The notes below the pieces were generated by a model. It did no database searches, was not told where the DNA came from, and saw nothing but the letters and a program-made list of their open reading frames with translations. A program made the translations under genes and the position numbers. Positions 43,264 through 50,575 of a stretch of 64,000 nucleotides of DNA are shown here, piece after piece (the first letter of the stretch is position 1; each line of letters begins with the position of its first letter). The stretch covers positions 1 through 64,000 of the forward strand of contig NZ_BMVR01000011.1 in the NCBI RefSeq assembly GCF_014650815.1, in the 5' to 3' direction. This stretch comes from Streptomyces flavofungini. GTDB taxonomy: Bacteria > Actinomycetota > Actinomycetes > Streptomycetales > Streptomycetaceae.

Positions 43264-44880
43264 ATGAGCCAGGACGGCGCTCAGGGCCGGTACGCGGGCA
43301 GTTCACTGGCCGGTGGCCGCTATCAGCTGCGCGATCTGCTCGGCGAGGGCGGCATGGCCTCGGTCCACCTCGCTTACGACACGGTGCTCGACCGGCAGGT
43401 CGCAATCAAGACGCTCCATACCGAACTGGGGCGCGAGCAGTCCTTCCGCGAGCGCTTCCGCCGCGAGGCGCAGTCCGTGGCCAAGCTCACGCACACCAAC
43501 ATCGTGTCGGTCTTCGACACCGGCGAAGACGATCTCGGCGGCGCGACGATGCCGTACATCGTCATGGAGTACGTCGAGGGCAAGCCGCTCGGCTCGGTCC
43601 TGGACGCGGCCGTCCACCAGTACGGCGCGATGCCCAGCGACCAGGCCCTGAAGATCACCGCCGATGTGCTCGCGGCCCTGGAGATCAGCCACGAGATGGG
43701 CCTGGTCCACCGCGACATCAAGCCCGGCAACGTGATGATGACCAAGCGCAACGTCGTCAAGGTCATGGACTTCGGCATCGCCCGCGCCATGCAGTCCGGC
43801 GTCACGTCGATGACGCAGACCGGCATGGTCGTCGGCACCCCCCAGTACCTCTCGCCCGAGCAGGCCCTCGGCCGCGGTGTGGACGCCCGCTCCGACCTGT
43901 ACTCGGTCGGCATCATGCTGTTCCAGCTGGTGACCGGGCGCCTGCCCTTCGAGGCGGACTCGCCGCTGGCCATCGCGTACGCGCACGTCCAGGAGGAGCC
44001 CGTCGCTCCCTCCTCGATCAACCGTTCCCTTCCGCCCGCGATCGACGCGATCGTCGCCCGCGCGCTGAAGAAGAACCCGAACGAGCGCTTCCCCACCGCC
44101 GAGGCGATGCGCGACGAGTGCCTGCGCGTCGCCCAGTCCTTCCAGGCGGCGGCCCCCAGCATCGTGCCGGGCGCCCAGACCGCGAGCGGCGCGGGCGTCG
44201 GCTCCGCGGTGTTCCCGCCGGTCGACACGGCGGCCCCGGCCACCGGCGGCGGCGTCCAGACGCCGTACCAGCCGGGTCCCTACGGCCCCCCGACCCCCGC
44301 CCCGACCTCCACCCCGGGCTACGGCTACCCGCAGCCGGGCTACCAGACCCCGGCCCCCACCAACGCCTACGCCCCCCAGACCCCGCCCCCCTACAACCTC
44401 TCCCCGCAGCCCGCGACGACCGCCCCGGCTGCCGGCGGCGGCTCCGGCGGCGGCAAGCGCAACATGCCGGTGATCATCGGCTCGATCGTCGTCGCCCTGC
44501 TCGCCATCGGCGGCGTGATCGCGGCCGTCACCATGAACGGCGGGGGCGACGACGGCGGCAGCGACAAGGAGTCCAAGAAGCCGGTGGCGGGGCACCGAGG
44601 GCCGGACCGCACGAACACGGTCGAGAAGACCGAGTGCACCGAGCCCGACACGGCATACAACGACCCGAAAAAGGTCAAGATGCCGGACTTCGCCTTCAAG
44701 GACTGGCGTTCGGTACTGAGCTGCCTGCAGGCGGCCGGGTGGCACTACGACAAGAACAAGGTCGACGAGAACACGTACGGCGAGGACACGATCATGCGGA
44801 CCGTGCCCAAGGCGGGCGAGGACCTCGACCCGAAGAACGTGGACATCCAGTTCGACATCTCGACGGGCAACCCGTCCTGA
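43264..44880 (+). CDS. Membrane Ser/Thr protein kinase with one PASTA domain
   Basis: 538 aa. Kinase core: LLGEGGMASV, Lys49, HRDIKPGN with Asp151, DFG with Asp169, TQTGMVVGTPQYLSPEQ. A Pro/Tyr/Gln-rich linker (about 320-395) includes YGPPTPAPTSTPGYGYPQ. Transmembrane helix at about 402-424 (PVIIGSIVVALLAIGGVIAAVTM). A single outer PASTA domain follows (about 470-535; SVLSCLQAAGWHYDKNKVDENTYGEDTIMRTVPKAGEDLD). PASTA domains bind muropeptides, so it may sense wall state. Its kinase domain resembles the divergent partner's. Confidence 0.9.
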   Translation: MSQDGAQGRYAGSSLAGGRYQLRDLLGEGGMASVHLAYDTVLDRQVAIKTLHTELGREQSFRERFRREAQSVAKLTHTNIVSVFDTGEDDLGGATMPYIVMEYVEGKPLGSVLDAAVHQYGAMPSDQALKITADVLAALEISHEMGLVHRDIKPGNVMMTKRNVVKVMDFGIARAMQSGVTSMTQTGMVVGTPQYLSPEQALGRGVDARSDLYSVGIMLFQLVTGRLPFEADSPLAIAYAHVQEEPVAPSSINRSLPPAIDAIVARALKKNPNERFPTAEAMRDECLRVAQSFQAAAPSIVPGAQTASGAGVGSAVFPPVDTAAPATGGGVQTPYQPGPYGPPTPAPTSTPGYGYPQPGYQTPAPTNAYAPQTPPPYNLSPQPATTAPAAGGGSGGGKRNMPVIIGSIVVALLAIGGVIAAVTMNGGGDDGGSDKESKKPVAGHRGPDRTNTVEKTECTEPDTAYNDPKKVKMPDFAFKDWRSVLSCLQAAGWHYDKNKVDENTYGEDTIMRTVPKAGEDLDPKNVDIQFDISTGNPS

Positions 44881-44945
44881 CGACGGCTTCGGCCTGAGGC
44901 GGGCGCCTTGGGCCTGAGGCCGCCCCTTTTCGGCCCGCGGTACGC

Positions 44946-44982
44946 ACGGGGCCCGGTACGCATGGCGCGTACCGGGCCCCGT
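44946..44982. terminator. 16-bp perfect hairpin downstream of the PASTA kinase
   Basis: Stem 44946-44961 with 44967-44982, loop ATGGC, 65 bp past the kinase stop and 101 bp before the bpa stop. Can serve both strands. Confidence 0.85.
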
Positions 44983-45082
44983 CGTTGTCTGTCGCCTTCG
45001 TCCGCACCACGCGACCGCTGCACCGAATCGGTGCCGGCCGAGCCGTGGCTCACCTGGCCCGGAGGGCCCTGGCTCTTGCGGC

Positions 45083-45622
45083 CTAGAGGTACGGGCCGCC
45101 GCTGCGGCCTGCGATGCCGCCGTCCTCGCCGTCCTCGCCGCCGCCCACACCCGGCGGCAGCGCCCGGCGCATCTGCTCCAACTGGGCCCGCGCGGCCATC
45201 TGCTGGGCGAACAGCGTCGTCTGGATCCCGTGGAAGAGGCCCTCGAGCCAGCCCACCAACTGGGCCTGCGCGATCCGCAGTTCCGCGTCGCTCGGCGTCG
45301 CCTCCTCGGTGAACGGCAGCGAAAGCCGCTCCAACTCCTCGACGAGCTCGGGCGCAAGGCCGTCCTCAAGCTCCTTCACCGAGCTGGAGTGGATCTCCTT
45401 GAGCCGCACTCGGCTCGCCTCGTCCAGAGGTGCCGCGCGCACCTCTTCCAGAAGCTGCTTGATCATGCTGCCGATGCGCATGACCTTCGCCGGCTGTTCG
45501 ACCATGTCCGTCACCGGGACCTCGCGGGACTCGTCGTCTCCGCCACCGAGAGCCATTCCGTCCTGGCCCACGACCAGGACCTGGGGGTTCTCCGGCGACC
45601 GTTCGTTCCTCGGCATCTCCAT
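45083..45622 (-). CDS. bpa: Bacterial proteasome activator
   Basis: 179 aa from ATG 45622 (MEMPRNERSPENPQVLVVGQDG). The core helices (VMRIGSMIKQLLEEVRAAPLDEASR, SSSVKELEDGLAPELVEELERLSLPF, QAQLVGWLEGLFHGIQTTLFAQQMAARAQLEQMRRALP) are those of Bpa. Bpa forms a dodecameric ring and opens the 20S proteasome gate without ATP. The C-terminus GGPYL carries the penultimate Tyr-Leu that docks in the alpha-ring pockets (GQYL in Mycobacterium). The long upstream frame beyond 45622 is antisense or unrelated sequence. Confidence 0.92.
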   Translation of the reverse strand: MEMPRNERSPENPQVLVVGQDGMALGGGDDESREVPVTDMVEQPAKVMRIGSMIKQLLEEVRAAPLDEASRVRLKEIHSSSVKELEDGLAPELVEELERLSLPFTEEATPSDAELRIAQAQLVGWLEGLFHGIQTTLFAQQMAARAQLEQMRRALPPGVGGGEDGEDGGIAGRSGGPYL

Positions 45623-45643
45623 GCCGCCATTCTCTCGTACCTG

Positions 45644-45652
45644 TTGTCCACA
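45644..45652 (+). promoter_or_regulatory. Single DnaA-box sequence upstream of bpa
   Basis: TTGTCCACA, the preferred Streptomyces DnaA box, 22 bp upstream of the bpa start. It is alone, so it is a possible regulatory box and not an origin. Confidence 0.35.
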
Positions 45653-45807
45653 CATCCGTGGTGCCCCCATCCGACGGTGATCCACCGTGTACGGGGGCGT
45701 CCGTCTTGTCGACCTGGCGCTGGGCGGGGCTCGCGCGGGCGGGATTGCGCCGGTCGGGTGAGGGGTGGCCGGCGGGGCCCGGCAGGTCCGCCTCCGGTAC
45801 GCGGGGT

Positions 45808-46236
45808 TCAGCCACGGCGCAGCCGCAGGGCGAGGAAGCCGAGGCCCAGGCCGATCAGGACCATGCCCCCGCCGAGCGGCAGTACGCGCAGGCCGGGGAA
45901 CGCCGGTCCCTCGGCCGCCCGCTCCCGGGGCGCGTCGGCCGGGCCGGGCTCCACGGGGGTCGCCCTGGGGCGCTCGGATCGGCGGACCTCGCGGGGCGGG
46001 GGCGGCAGGGGGCGCCAGACGGCGGGGTCCGGTACGGCCACCGGGTCCTCGCGTCCGGGCCGCAGCCGCCCTTCGCCCGCGCGGTTTCCGGCGAGGGAGC
46101 CGGTGCCGTAGTAGGGGGCGGTGGGGGGCGGGGGGGCCGCGTACGCCGTCGGCGTACCGAATCCCGCGGGGAGCAGCAGCGCGAGCAGCACCGGTGGTCC
46201 CGCCGCGCGCAGCGCACCCCGCAGCCGTGAAGTCAC
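45808..46236 (-). CDS. Small exported protein with C-terminal membrane anchor
   Basis: 142 aa. Signal peptide at about 1-33 (RAAGPPVLLALLLPAGFGTPTAYA). A Pro/Arg/Glu-rich disordered middle follows, and a C-terminal hydrophobic helix with basic end (GGGMVLIGLGLGFLALRLRRG). This sortase-like layout lacks an LPxTG motif. Family not recognised; probably a surface-exposed, membrane-held protein. Between its start and the oxidoreductase (46237-46410) I see no supported gene. Confidence 0.6.
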   Translation of the reverse strand: MTSRLRGALRAAGPPVLLALLLPAGFGTPTAYAAPPPPTAPYYGTGSLAGNRAGEGRLRPGREDPVAVPDPAVWRPLPPPPREVRRSERPRATPVEPGPADAPRERAAEGPAFPGLRVLPLGGGMVLIGLGLGFLALRLRRG

Positions 46237-46410
46237 CGCGCTGGCCCCCTCCCGGTGCCGGGTCCTCGCCGAGATCGCAGAGCGCCCGGATCCGCGCCGC
46301 GGGCGGGATCAATGGGCGTACGGCCAGCGTCACATGACGTACCGCATCCGGCATCTCGGCGACGATCCGGGCACCGGGACGGGGGCAGGTCCCGCCCCGG
46401 CCGTCCCCGG

Positions 46411-47391
46411 CTACTCCCTCGTCAGCAGGACCTTGCCGATGTGGCCGCTCTCTTCCAGGACCCGGTGCGCCGCCGCCGCGTCCCGCATCGGCAGGGTGCG
46501 GTCGACGACCGGGCGGACCTGGCCCGCGCCGATCAGGGGCCAGACGTGCTCGCGCACGGCCGCGACGATCGCTGTCTTCTCGGCGACGGGGCGGCCGCGC
46601 AGGGAGGTCGCGGTGATGGCGCCGCGCTTGCCGAGCAGCGCGGCGATGTTCAGCTCGGCCTTCACTCCGCCCTGCATGCCGATGATGGCGAGGCGGCCGT
46701 TGACGGCGAGGGCGCGCACGTTCCGGTCCAGGTACTTGGCGCCCATGATGTCCAGGATCACGTCCGCCCCGGCGCCGTCCGTGGCGGCCCGGATCTCCTC
46801 GACGAAGTCCTGCTCGCGGTAGTCGATGAGCACGTCGGCACCGAGCTCGCCGCAGTACGCCAGCTTCTCCTTGCCGCCCGCCGTCACCGCCACCTTGGCG
46901 CCGACGGCCTTCGCGAGCTGGATCGCCATGGTGCCGATGCCGCTCGCGCCGCCGTGCGCCAGCAGCGTCTCGCCGGGGCGCAGGTGGGCGACCATGAACA
47001 CGTTCGACCAGACCGTGGACGTGACCTCCGGCAGCGCGGCCGCGGTGACGAGGTCGACGCCGTCCGGCACGGGCAGGACCTGCCCGGCGGGCACGGCGAC
47101 CCGTTCCGCGTACCCGCCGCCCGCGAGCAGCGCGCACACCTCGTCGCCGACCGACCAGCCCGCGACGCCGGGACCGAGCGCGGCGACGCGGCCCGAGCAC
47201 TCCAGGCCGGGGTACGGCGACGAGCCGGGCGGCGGATCGTAGAACCCCTGCCGTTGCAGCAGGTCGGCGCGGTTCACGGCACTGGCGGCCACGTCGATGA
47301 GGACTTCGCCCTCGCCGGGTACGGGATCGGGGACCTCGGCCCACTGAAGCGCCTCGGGTCCGCCGGGTTCGGGGATCGTGATCGCATACAT
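46411..47391 (-). CDS. NAD(P)H:quinone oxidoreductase, medium-chain reductase family
   Basis: 326 aa, zinc-free QOR/TP53I3-like type. N-terminal GroES-like part (VLIDVAASAVNRADLLQRQGFYDPPPG, YPGLECSGRVAALGPGVAG) and a nucleotide-binding fold with AHGGASGIGTMAIQLAKAVGAKVAVTAG. Reduces quinones or activated alkenes with NADPH. PIG3-like residues NRADLLQRQG are clear. It is downstream of a repeat-rich gap and not obviously in an operon. Confidence 0.9.
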   Translation of the reverse strand: MYAITIPEPGGPEALQWAEVPDPVPGEGEVLIDVAASAVNRADLLQRQGFYDPPPGSSPYPGLECSGRVAALGPGVAGWSVGDEVCALLAGGGYAERVAVPAGQVLPVPDGVDLVTAAALPEVTSTVWSNVFMVAHLRPGETLLAHGGASGIGTMAIQLAKAVGAKVAVTAGGKEKLAYCGELGADVLIDYREQDFVEEIRAATDGAGADVILDIMGAKYLDRNVRALAVNGRLAIIGMQGGVKAELNIAALLGKRGAITATSLRGRPVAEKTAIVAAVREHVWPLIGAGQVRPVVDRTLPMRDAAAAHRVLEESGHIGKVLLTRE

Positions 47392-47439
47392 GCGGCGAGG
47401 CTACTCCGGGACGGGCGAGGGCCACGGCTCGGCCGGGGC

Positions 47440-47550
47440 GGGTCCGGCGCCGAGGCCGCCGGTGGCTCTGGCCGAGCCGGGTCCGCCGCCGGGGTCGCCA
47501 CTCGCTCTGGCCGAGCCGGGTCCGGCGCCGAGGCCGCCGCCGGCTCCGCC
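47440..47550. repeat. Approximately 3 x 39-bp tandem repeat
   Basis: Units start at 47440, 47479 and 47518 with GGGTCCGGCGCCGAGGCCGC, and the first two contain CTCTGGCCGAGCC. They fill most of the 173-bp gap between the oxidoreductase and K+ channel genes. Confidence 0.85.
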
Positions 47551-47564
47551 CCGGCTGGTGAGGC

Positions 47565-48689
47565 TCAGCCTTGCCGAGGCGAACGCCAGGACTCCGCCGA
47601 CGCCGCCGGTGATGTGACCGTCGGGCTCGGCGACGCCCGCACGATGGTGATCAGACGGTCCGTCAACTGCAGCTCGCCGATCGCCGGATCGTCGTACCCG
47701 AGGACCCGATGGCCGCGTACGACACTGACGATCAGGTCGTCCGTCTCCCGCACACCCCGCCCCACCTCGGCCTTTATCACCGGCCGTTCGACGAGGTCGA
47801 GCCCGCTGCCCTGCTGGATCAGGTCCTCCATGACCAGTCCCGCGCTCGGGCTGAGCACCGAGAGGCCGAGCAGTCGGCCCGCCGCGCTGGCGCTGGTGAT
47901 GACCGCGTCGGCGCCGGACTGGCGCAGCAGCGGCGCGTTCTCCTCCTCGCGCACCGCTGTCACGATCTTCGCCCCGCGGTTGAGCTGCCGCGCGGTGAGC
48001 GTGACGAGGACCGCCGTGTCGTCGCGCTGGGTGGCGATGATGACCTGGCGGGCGCGCTGCAACTCGGCGCGGAGCAGCACGTCGCTGCGGGTCGCGTCAC
48101 CGACGACTCCGGCGAACCCCTCCGTCGTGGCCGCGTCGACGGCCTTCGAGCTCGGGTCGACGATCACGATCTGCTCGGGCTTCAACCCGGTCGCCTGCAA
48201 CGTCTGCACCGCCGACCGGCCCTTGGTGCCGAAGCCGACGACGACGGTGTGGTCACGCAAGTTGGACCTCCAGCGGGACAGCCGCCATTCCTCGCGGGTG
48301 CGTTCGGTCAGCACTTCCAGGGTGGTGCCGACCAGGATGATCAGGAAGAGCACGCGCAGCGGCGTGATCAGCAGGATATTGGTGAACCGCGCGCTGTCGC
48401 TGTGCGGCACGATGTCGCCGTATCCGGTGGTGGAGAGCGTCACGGTGGCGTAGTACGAGGCGTCGAGGAGGTCGACCTCGTTGTTCGCGTTGTCGTGGTA
48501 GCCCTCGCGGTCGACGTACACGATCAGGATCGTCAGCGCGAGCACGAACAGCGCCATCAGCAGCCGCTTGCCGACCTGGCGCAGCGGCCGTTCGACCACG
48601 CGCCGGGGCAGTTTGACCCGATGCGTCACCAGATGTTCGTCGGCTTGGCGCGCGATCGCGTCATGGCCGGGAAGTTTCACGTGAAACAC
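47565..48689 (-). CDS. Two-segment K+ channel with RCK/TrkA domain
   Basis: 374 aa from GTG 48689 (MFHVKLPGHD). Membrane helix near 42-60 (LLMALFVLALTILIVYV), pore loop with selectivity filter TTGYGD, second helix, then an RCK Rossmann domain (HTVVVGFGTKGRSAVQTLQ) and TrkA-C-like tail. Architecture of MthK/Kch channels gated by Ca2+ or nucleotides. Its first codons overlap the last 13 bp of moeA and contain a parS site. Confidence 0.9.
   Translation of the reverse strand: MFHVKLPGHDAIARQADEHLVTHRVKLPRRVVERPLRQVGKRLLMALFVLALTILIVYVDREGYHDNANNEVDLLDASYYATVTLSTTGYGDIVPHSDSARFTNILLITPLRVLFLIILVGTTLEVLTERTREEWRLSRWRSNLRDHTVVVGFGTKGRSAVQTLQATGLKPEQIVIVDPSSKAVDAATTEGFAGVVGDATRSDVLLRAELQRARQVIIATQRDDTAVLVTLTARQLNRGAKIVTAVREEENAPLLRQSGADAVITSASAAGRLLGLSVLSPSAGLVMEDLIQQGSGLDLVERPVIKAEVGRGVRETDDLIVSVVRGHRVLGYDDPAIGELQLTDRLITIVRASPSPTVTSPAASAESWRSPRQG
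48674..48687. promoter_or_regulatory. parS: parS centromere site (ParB binding)
   Basis: GTTTCACGTGAAAC is a perfect 14-bp palindrome identical to the Streptomyces parS consensus I recall. ParB loads here to form the segregation complex near the origin. It lies within the moeA stop codon and the first codons of the channel gene, and codes for Phe-His-Val-Lys. This is the only copy I found in the window. Confidence 0.9.
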
Positions 48690-50575
48690 ACCTCGCCGTC
48701 GGGGCCCGTCATGCCCAACTCACCGGGCAGGCCGCCGGGTTCGGTCCAGGGCAGATCAAGGATCTCCAGCTCCTGACCTCGCCGCGCGCCGCCCGGCGGA
48801 ACCACCGCGAGCCCGTCGGCGACGGCGATGCCGCGCAGCATCGCGGGGCCGTTGTAGTGCAGCGGCACGGCGTACTCCCCGCGCAGCGTGACCGGGACGA
48901 GCCGGGTGTCGTGCGGGTGGCCGTGCACGTCCTCGCGCAGGGGCGCGGCGTACGGCTCCGGGGCGGGGCGGTTCGCGAGCCCGCGCAGCAGGGGTTCGGC
49001 GAGGGTGAGCAGGCCGGAGACGGCGGCCAGGGGGTTGCCGGGGAGGCCTACGAGGTGGCGGGGGCGGGCGGGGGCGCGGGTGCTTGCGGGGGCGCCGGTG
49101 GGGTGGGCGCGGGTGCCTGCGGGGGCGCCGGTGCGGGTGTCCGCGGTGCCCCCGGGGAGGCGGGCGAGCAGCATGGGGTGGCCGGGGCGGACGGCGACCC
49201 CGTCGACGAGCAGTTCGGCGCCGAGGCGGCGCAGCGTGGGGTGGACGTGGTCGACGGGCCCGGACGCGGTGCCTCCGGTCGTCACGACGACATCGGCCGT
49301 GGCGGTGGCGAGGGCCTCGTACAGGGCCTCGGCGTCGTCACCGAGCCGCCGCACCGCGGTCACCTCCGCGCCGAGCGCCCGCAGCCACGGCGGCAGCATC
49401 GGCCCGAGCGCGTCCCGGATCAGCCCGTCCTGGGGCAGCCCCTCGGTCAGCAACTCGTCCCCGAGGACGAGGACTTCGACCCGGGGGCGGGCGGCGACGC
49501 ACAGCACGTCGTACCCCGCGGCGGCGGCGAGGCCGAGCACCGCCGGGGTGACGAGCGTGCCCGGCGGCAGCAGCCGCTCGCCCGCCCGGCACTCCTGGCC
49601 GCGCGGCCGGATGTCCTGCCCCGGCACGACCTCCCGCTGCGCGTGCAGCCGCCCCTTTCCGTCGACGTGCCCGTGCTCGCTCCGGATCACGGCAGTCGTG
49701 TCCCGCGGGATCCGAGCGCCGGTGGCGATCCGCACGGCTTCCCCGTCCCCCAACGGCTCGGGACTCCCGTGCCCCGCGAGCACTCCCTCGGCCAGCACGG
49801 CCCAGGGCCCCGGCCCCGCCACGGCCCACCCGTCCATCGCGGAAGTGTCGAAGGAGGGGAGGTCGGTGAGGGCGGTGAGGGCGGTGGTGAGGGTGCGGCC
49901 GAGGGTTTGGGGGAGGGGGAGGGCGAGGGGGGATGTGGCGGGGGTGGGGGTGCCCGGGGTGGGGGTGGTGTCTGTGGGGGCGGGGATCGACGCCCCTGTG
50001 GGCGGGGGTGCCGTCGCGGCTGCGGTGGCTGACGCGGCCCCGGCGCGGCGGGCGATGGCACGGGCTTCGGGCCAGGGAGTGGCGCGGGGGCGGGGCGGGG
50101 ACGTCGGGGCTTGCGGGGAGCCGGTGCTGGGGCGGTCGCCGGGGGTGTGGGCCTGGCCGTGTGGGGCGGTGGGCTGACCGGCGGGGGTGGTGCGGCGGTC
50201 ACCAGGGCTGTTGGCGTGGACGCCGGGGGTGTTGGCGTGGACGCCGGGGGCCGGGAAGGGGTCGCCGGGGGTGTTGGCGTGGACGCCGGGGGCCGGGAAG
50301 GGGTCGCCGGGGGTGTTGGCGTGGACGCCAGGGGCCGGGAAGGGGTCGCCGGGGGTGTTGGCGTGGGCTCCGGGGCCGGGGTGCTGGGGTCCCGGCGTAC
50401 GGGAGTCTGCGTCGGGTACGTCGGCTGCTTCCGGGTGGCCCGGGTGGCCCGGGTGGTCCGGGTGGTCCGGGTGGTCCGGCTGCGCGGCGCCCGGCCCGGC
50501 GGCCCTGGCCCGGTCCCCGTTCACCAGGGCGAGGGCCTCGTCGAACTCGGCGTCGGCCGCGTGCTGCCCGCTCAT
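48677..50575 (-). CDS. moeA: Molybdopterin molybdotransferase with repeat-expanded N-terminus
   Basis: 632 aa, about 200 longer than usual MoeA. Inserts molybdenum into molybdopterin. Conserved parts: FDEALALV at the start, PWPEARAIARRAG at about 165, SFDTSAMDGWAVAGPGPW, RIATGARIPRDTTAVI, VVTTGGTASGPVDHV and VGLPGNPLAAVSGLLTL. About 125 residues of HPDHPGHP and 14-residue TPGDPFPAPGVHAN repeats split the usual N-terminus, coded by a 42-bp minisatellite. A smaller TGAPAGTRAHPTGAPA insert sits in the catalytic domain. GTASG replaces the usual GVSxG motif. Coupled to mobA by a 4-bp overlap. Confidence 0.88.
   Translation of the reverse strand: MSGQHAADAEFDEALALVNGDRARAAGPGAAQPDHPDHPDHPGHPGHPEAADVPDADSRTPGPQHPGPGAHANTPGDPFPAPGVHANTPGDPFPAPGVHANTPGDPFPAPGVHANTPGVHANSPGDRRTTPAGQPTAPHGQAHTPGDRPSTGSPQAPTSPPRPRATPWPEARAIARRAGAASATAAATAPPPTGASIPAPTDTTPTPGTPTPATSPLALPLPQTLGRTLTTALTALTDLPSFDTSAMDGWAVAGPGPWAVLAEGVLAGHGSPEPLGDGEAVRIATGARIPRDTTAVIRSEHGHVDGKGRLHAQREVVPGQDIRPRGQECRAGERLLPPGTLVTPAVLGLAAAAGYDVLCVAARPRVEVLVLGDELLTEGLPQDGLIRDALGPMLPPWLRALGAEVTAVRRLGDDAEALYEALATATADVVVTTGGTASGPVDHVHPTLRRLGAELLVDGVAVRPGHPMLLARLPGGTADTRTGAPAGTRAHPTGAPASTRAPARPRHLVGLPGNPLAAVSGLLTLAEPLLRGLANRPAPEPYAAPLREDVHGHPHDTRLVPVTLRGEYAVPLHYNGPAMLRGIAVADGLAVVPPGGARRGQELEILDLPWTEPGGLPGELGMTGPDGEVCFT
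50210..50370 (-). repeat. 42-bp minisatellite inside moeA
   Basis: The segment GTTGGCGTGGACGCC starts at 50210, 50231, 50273, 50315 and 50357: one half unit of 21 bp, three full 42-bp units and a partial. All in frame, coding for 14-residue repeats. A separate 9-bp repeat (GGTGGCCCG-like) at about 50436-50480 codes for HPD/HPG. Confidence 0.9.

Noticed and set aside
45623..47425. Extension of the bpa frame upstream to 47425
   Set aside because: It runs antisense or out of frame through the 142-aa protein and oxidoreductase genes. The Bpa family N-terminus starts at 45622.
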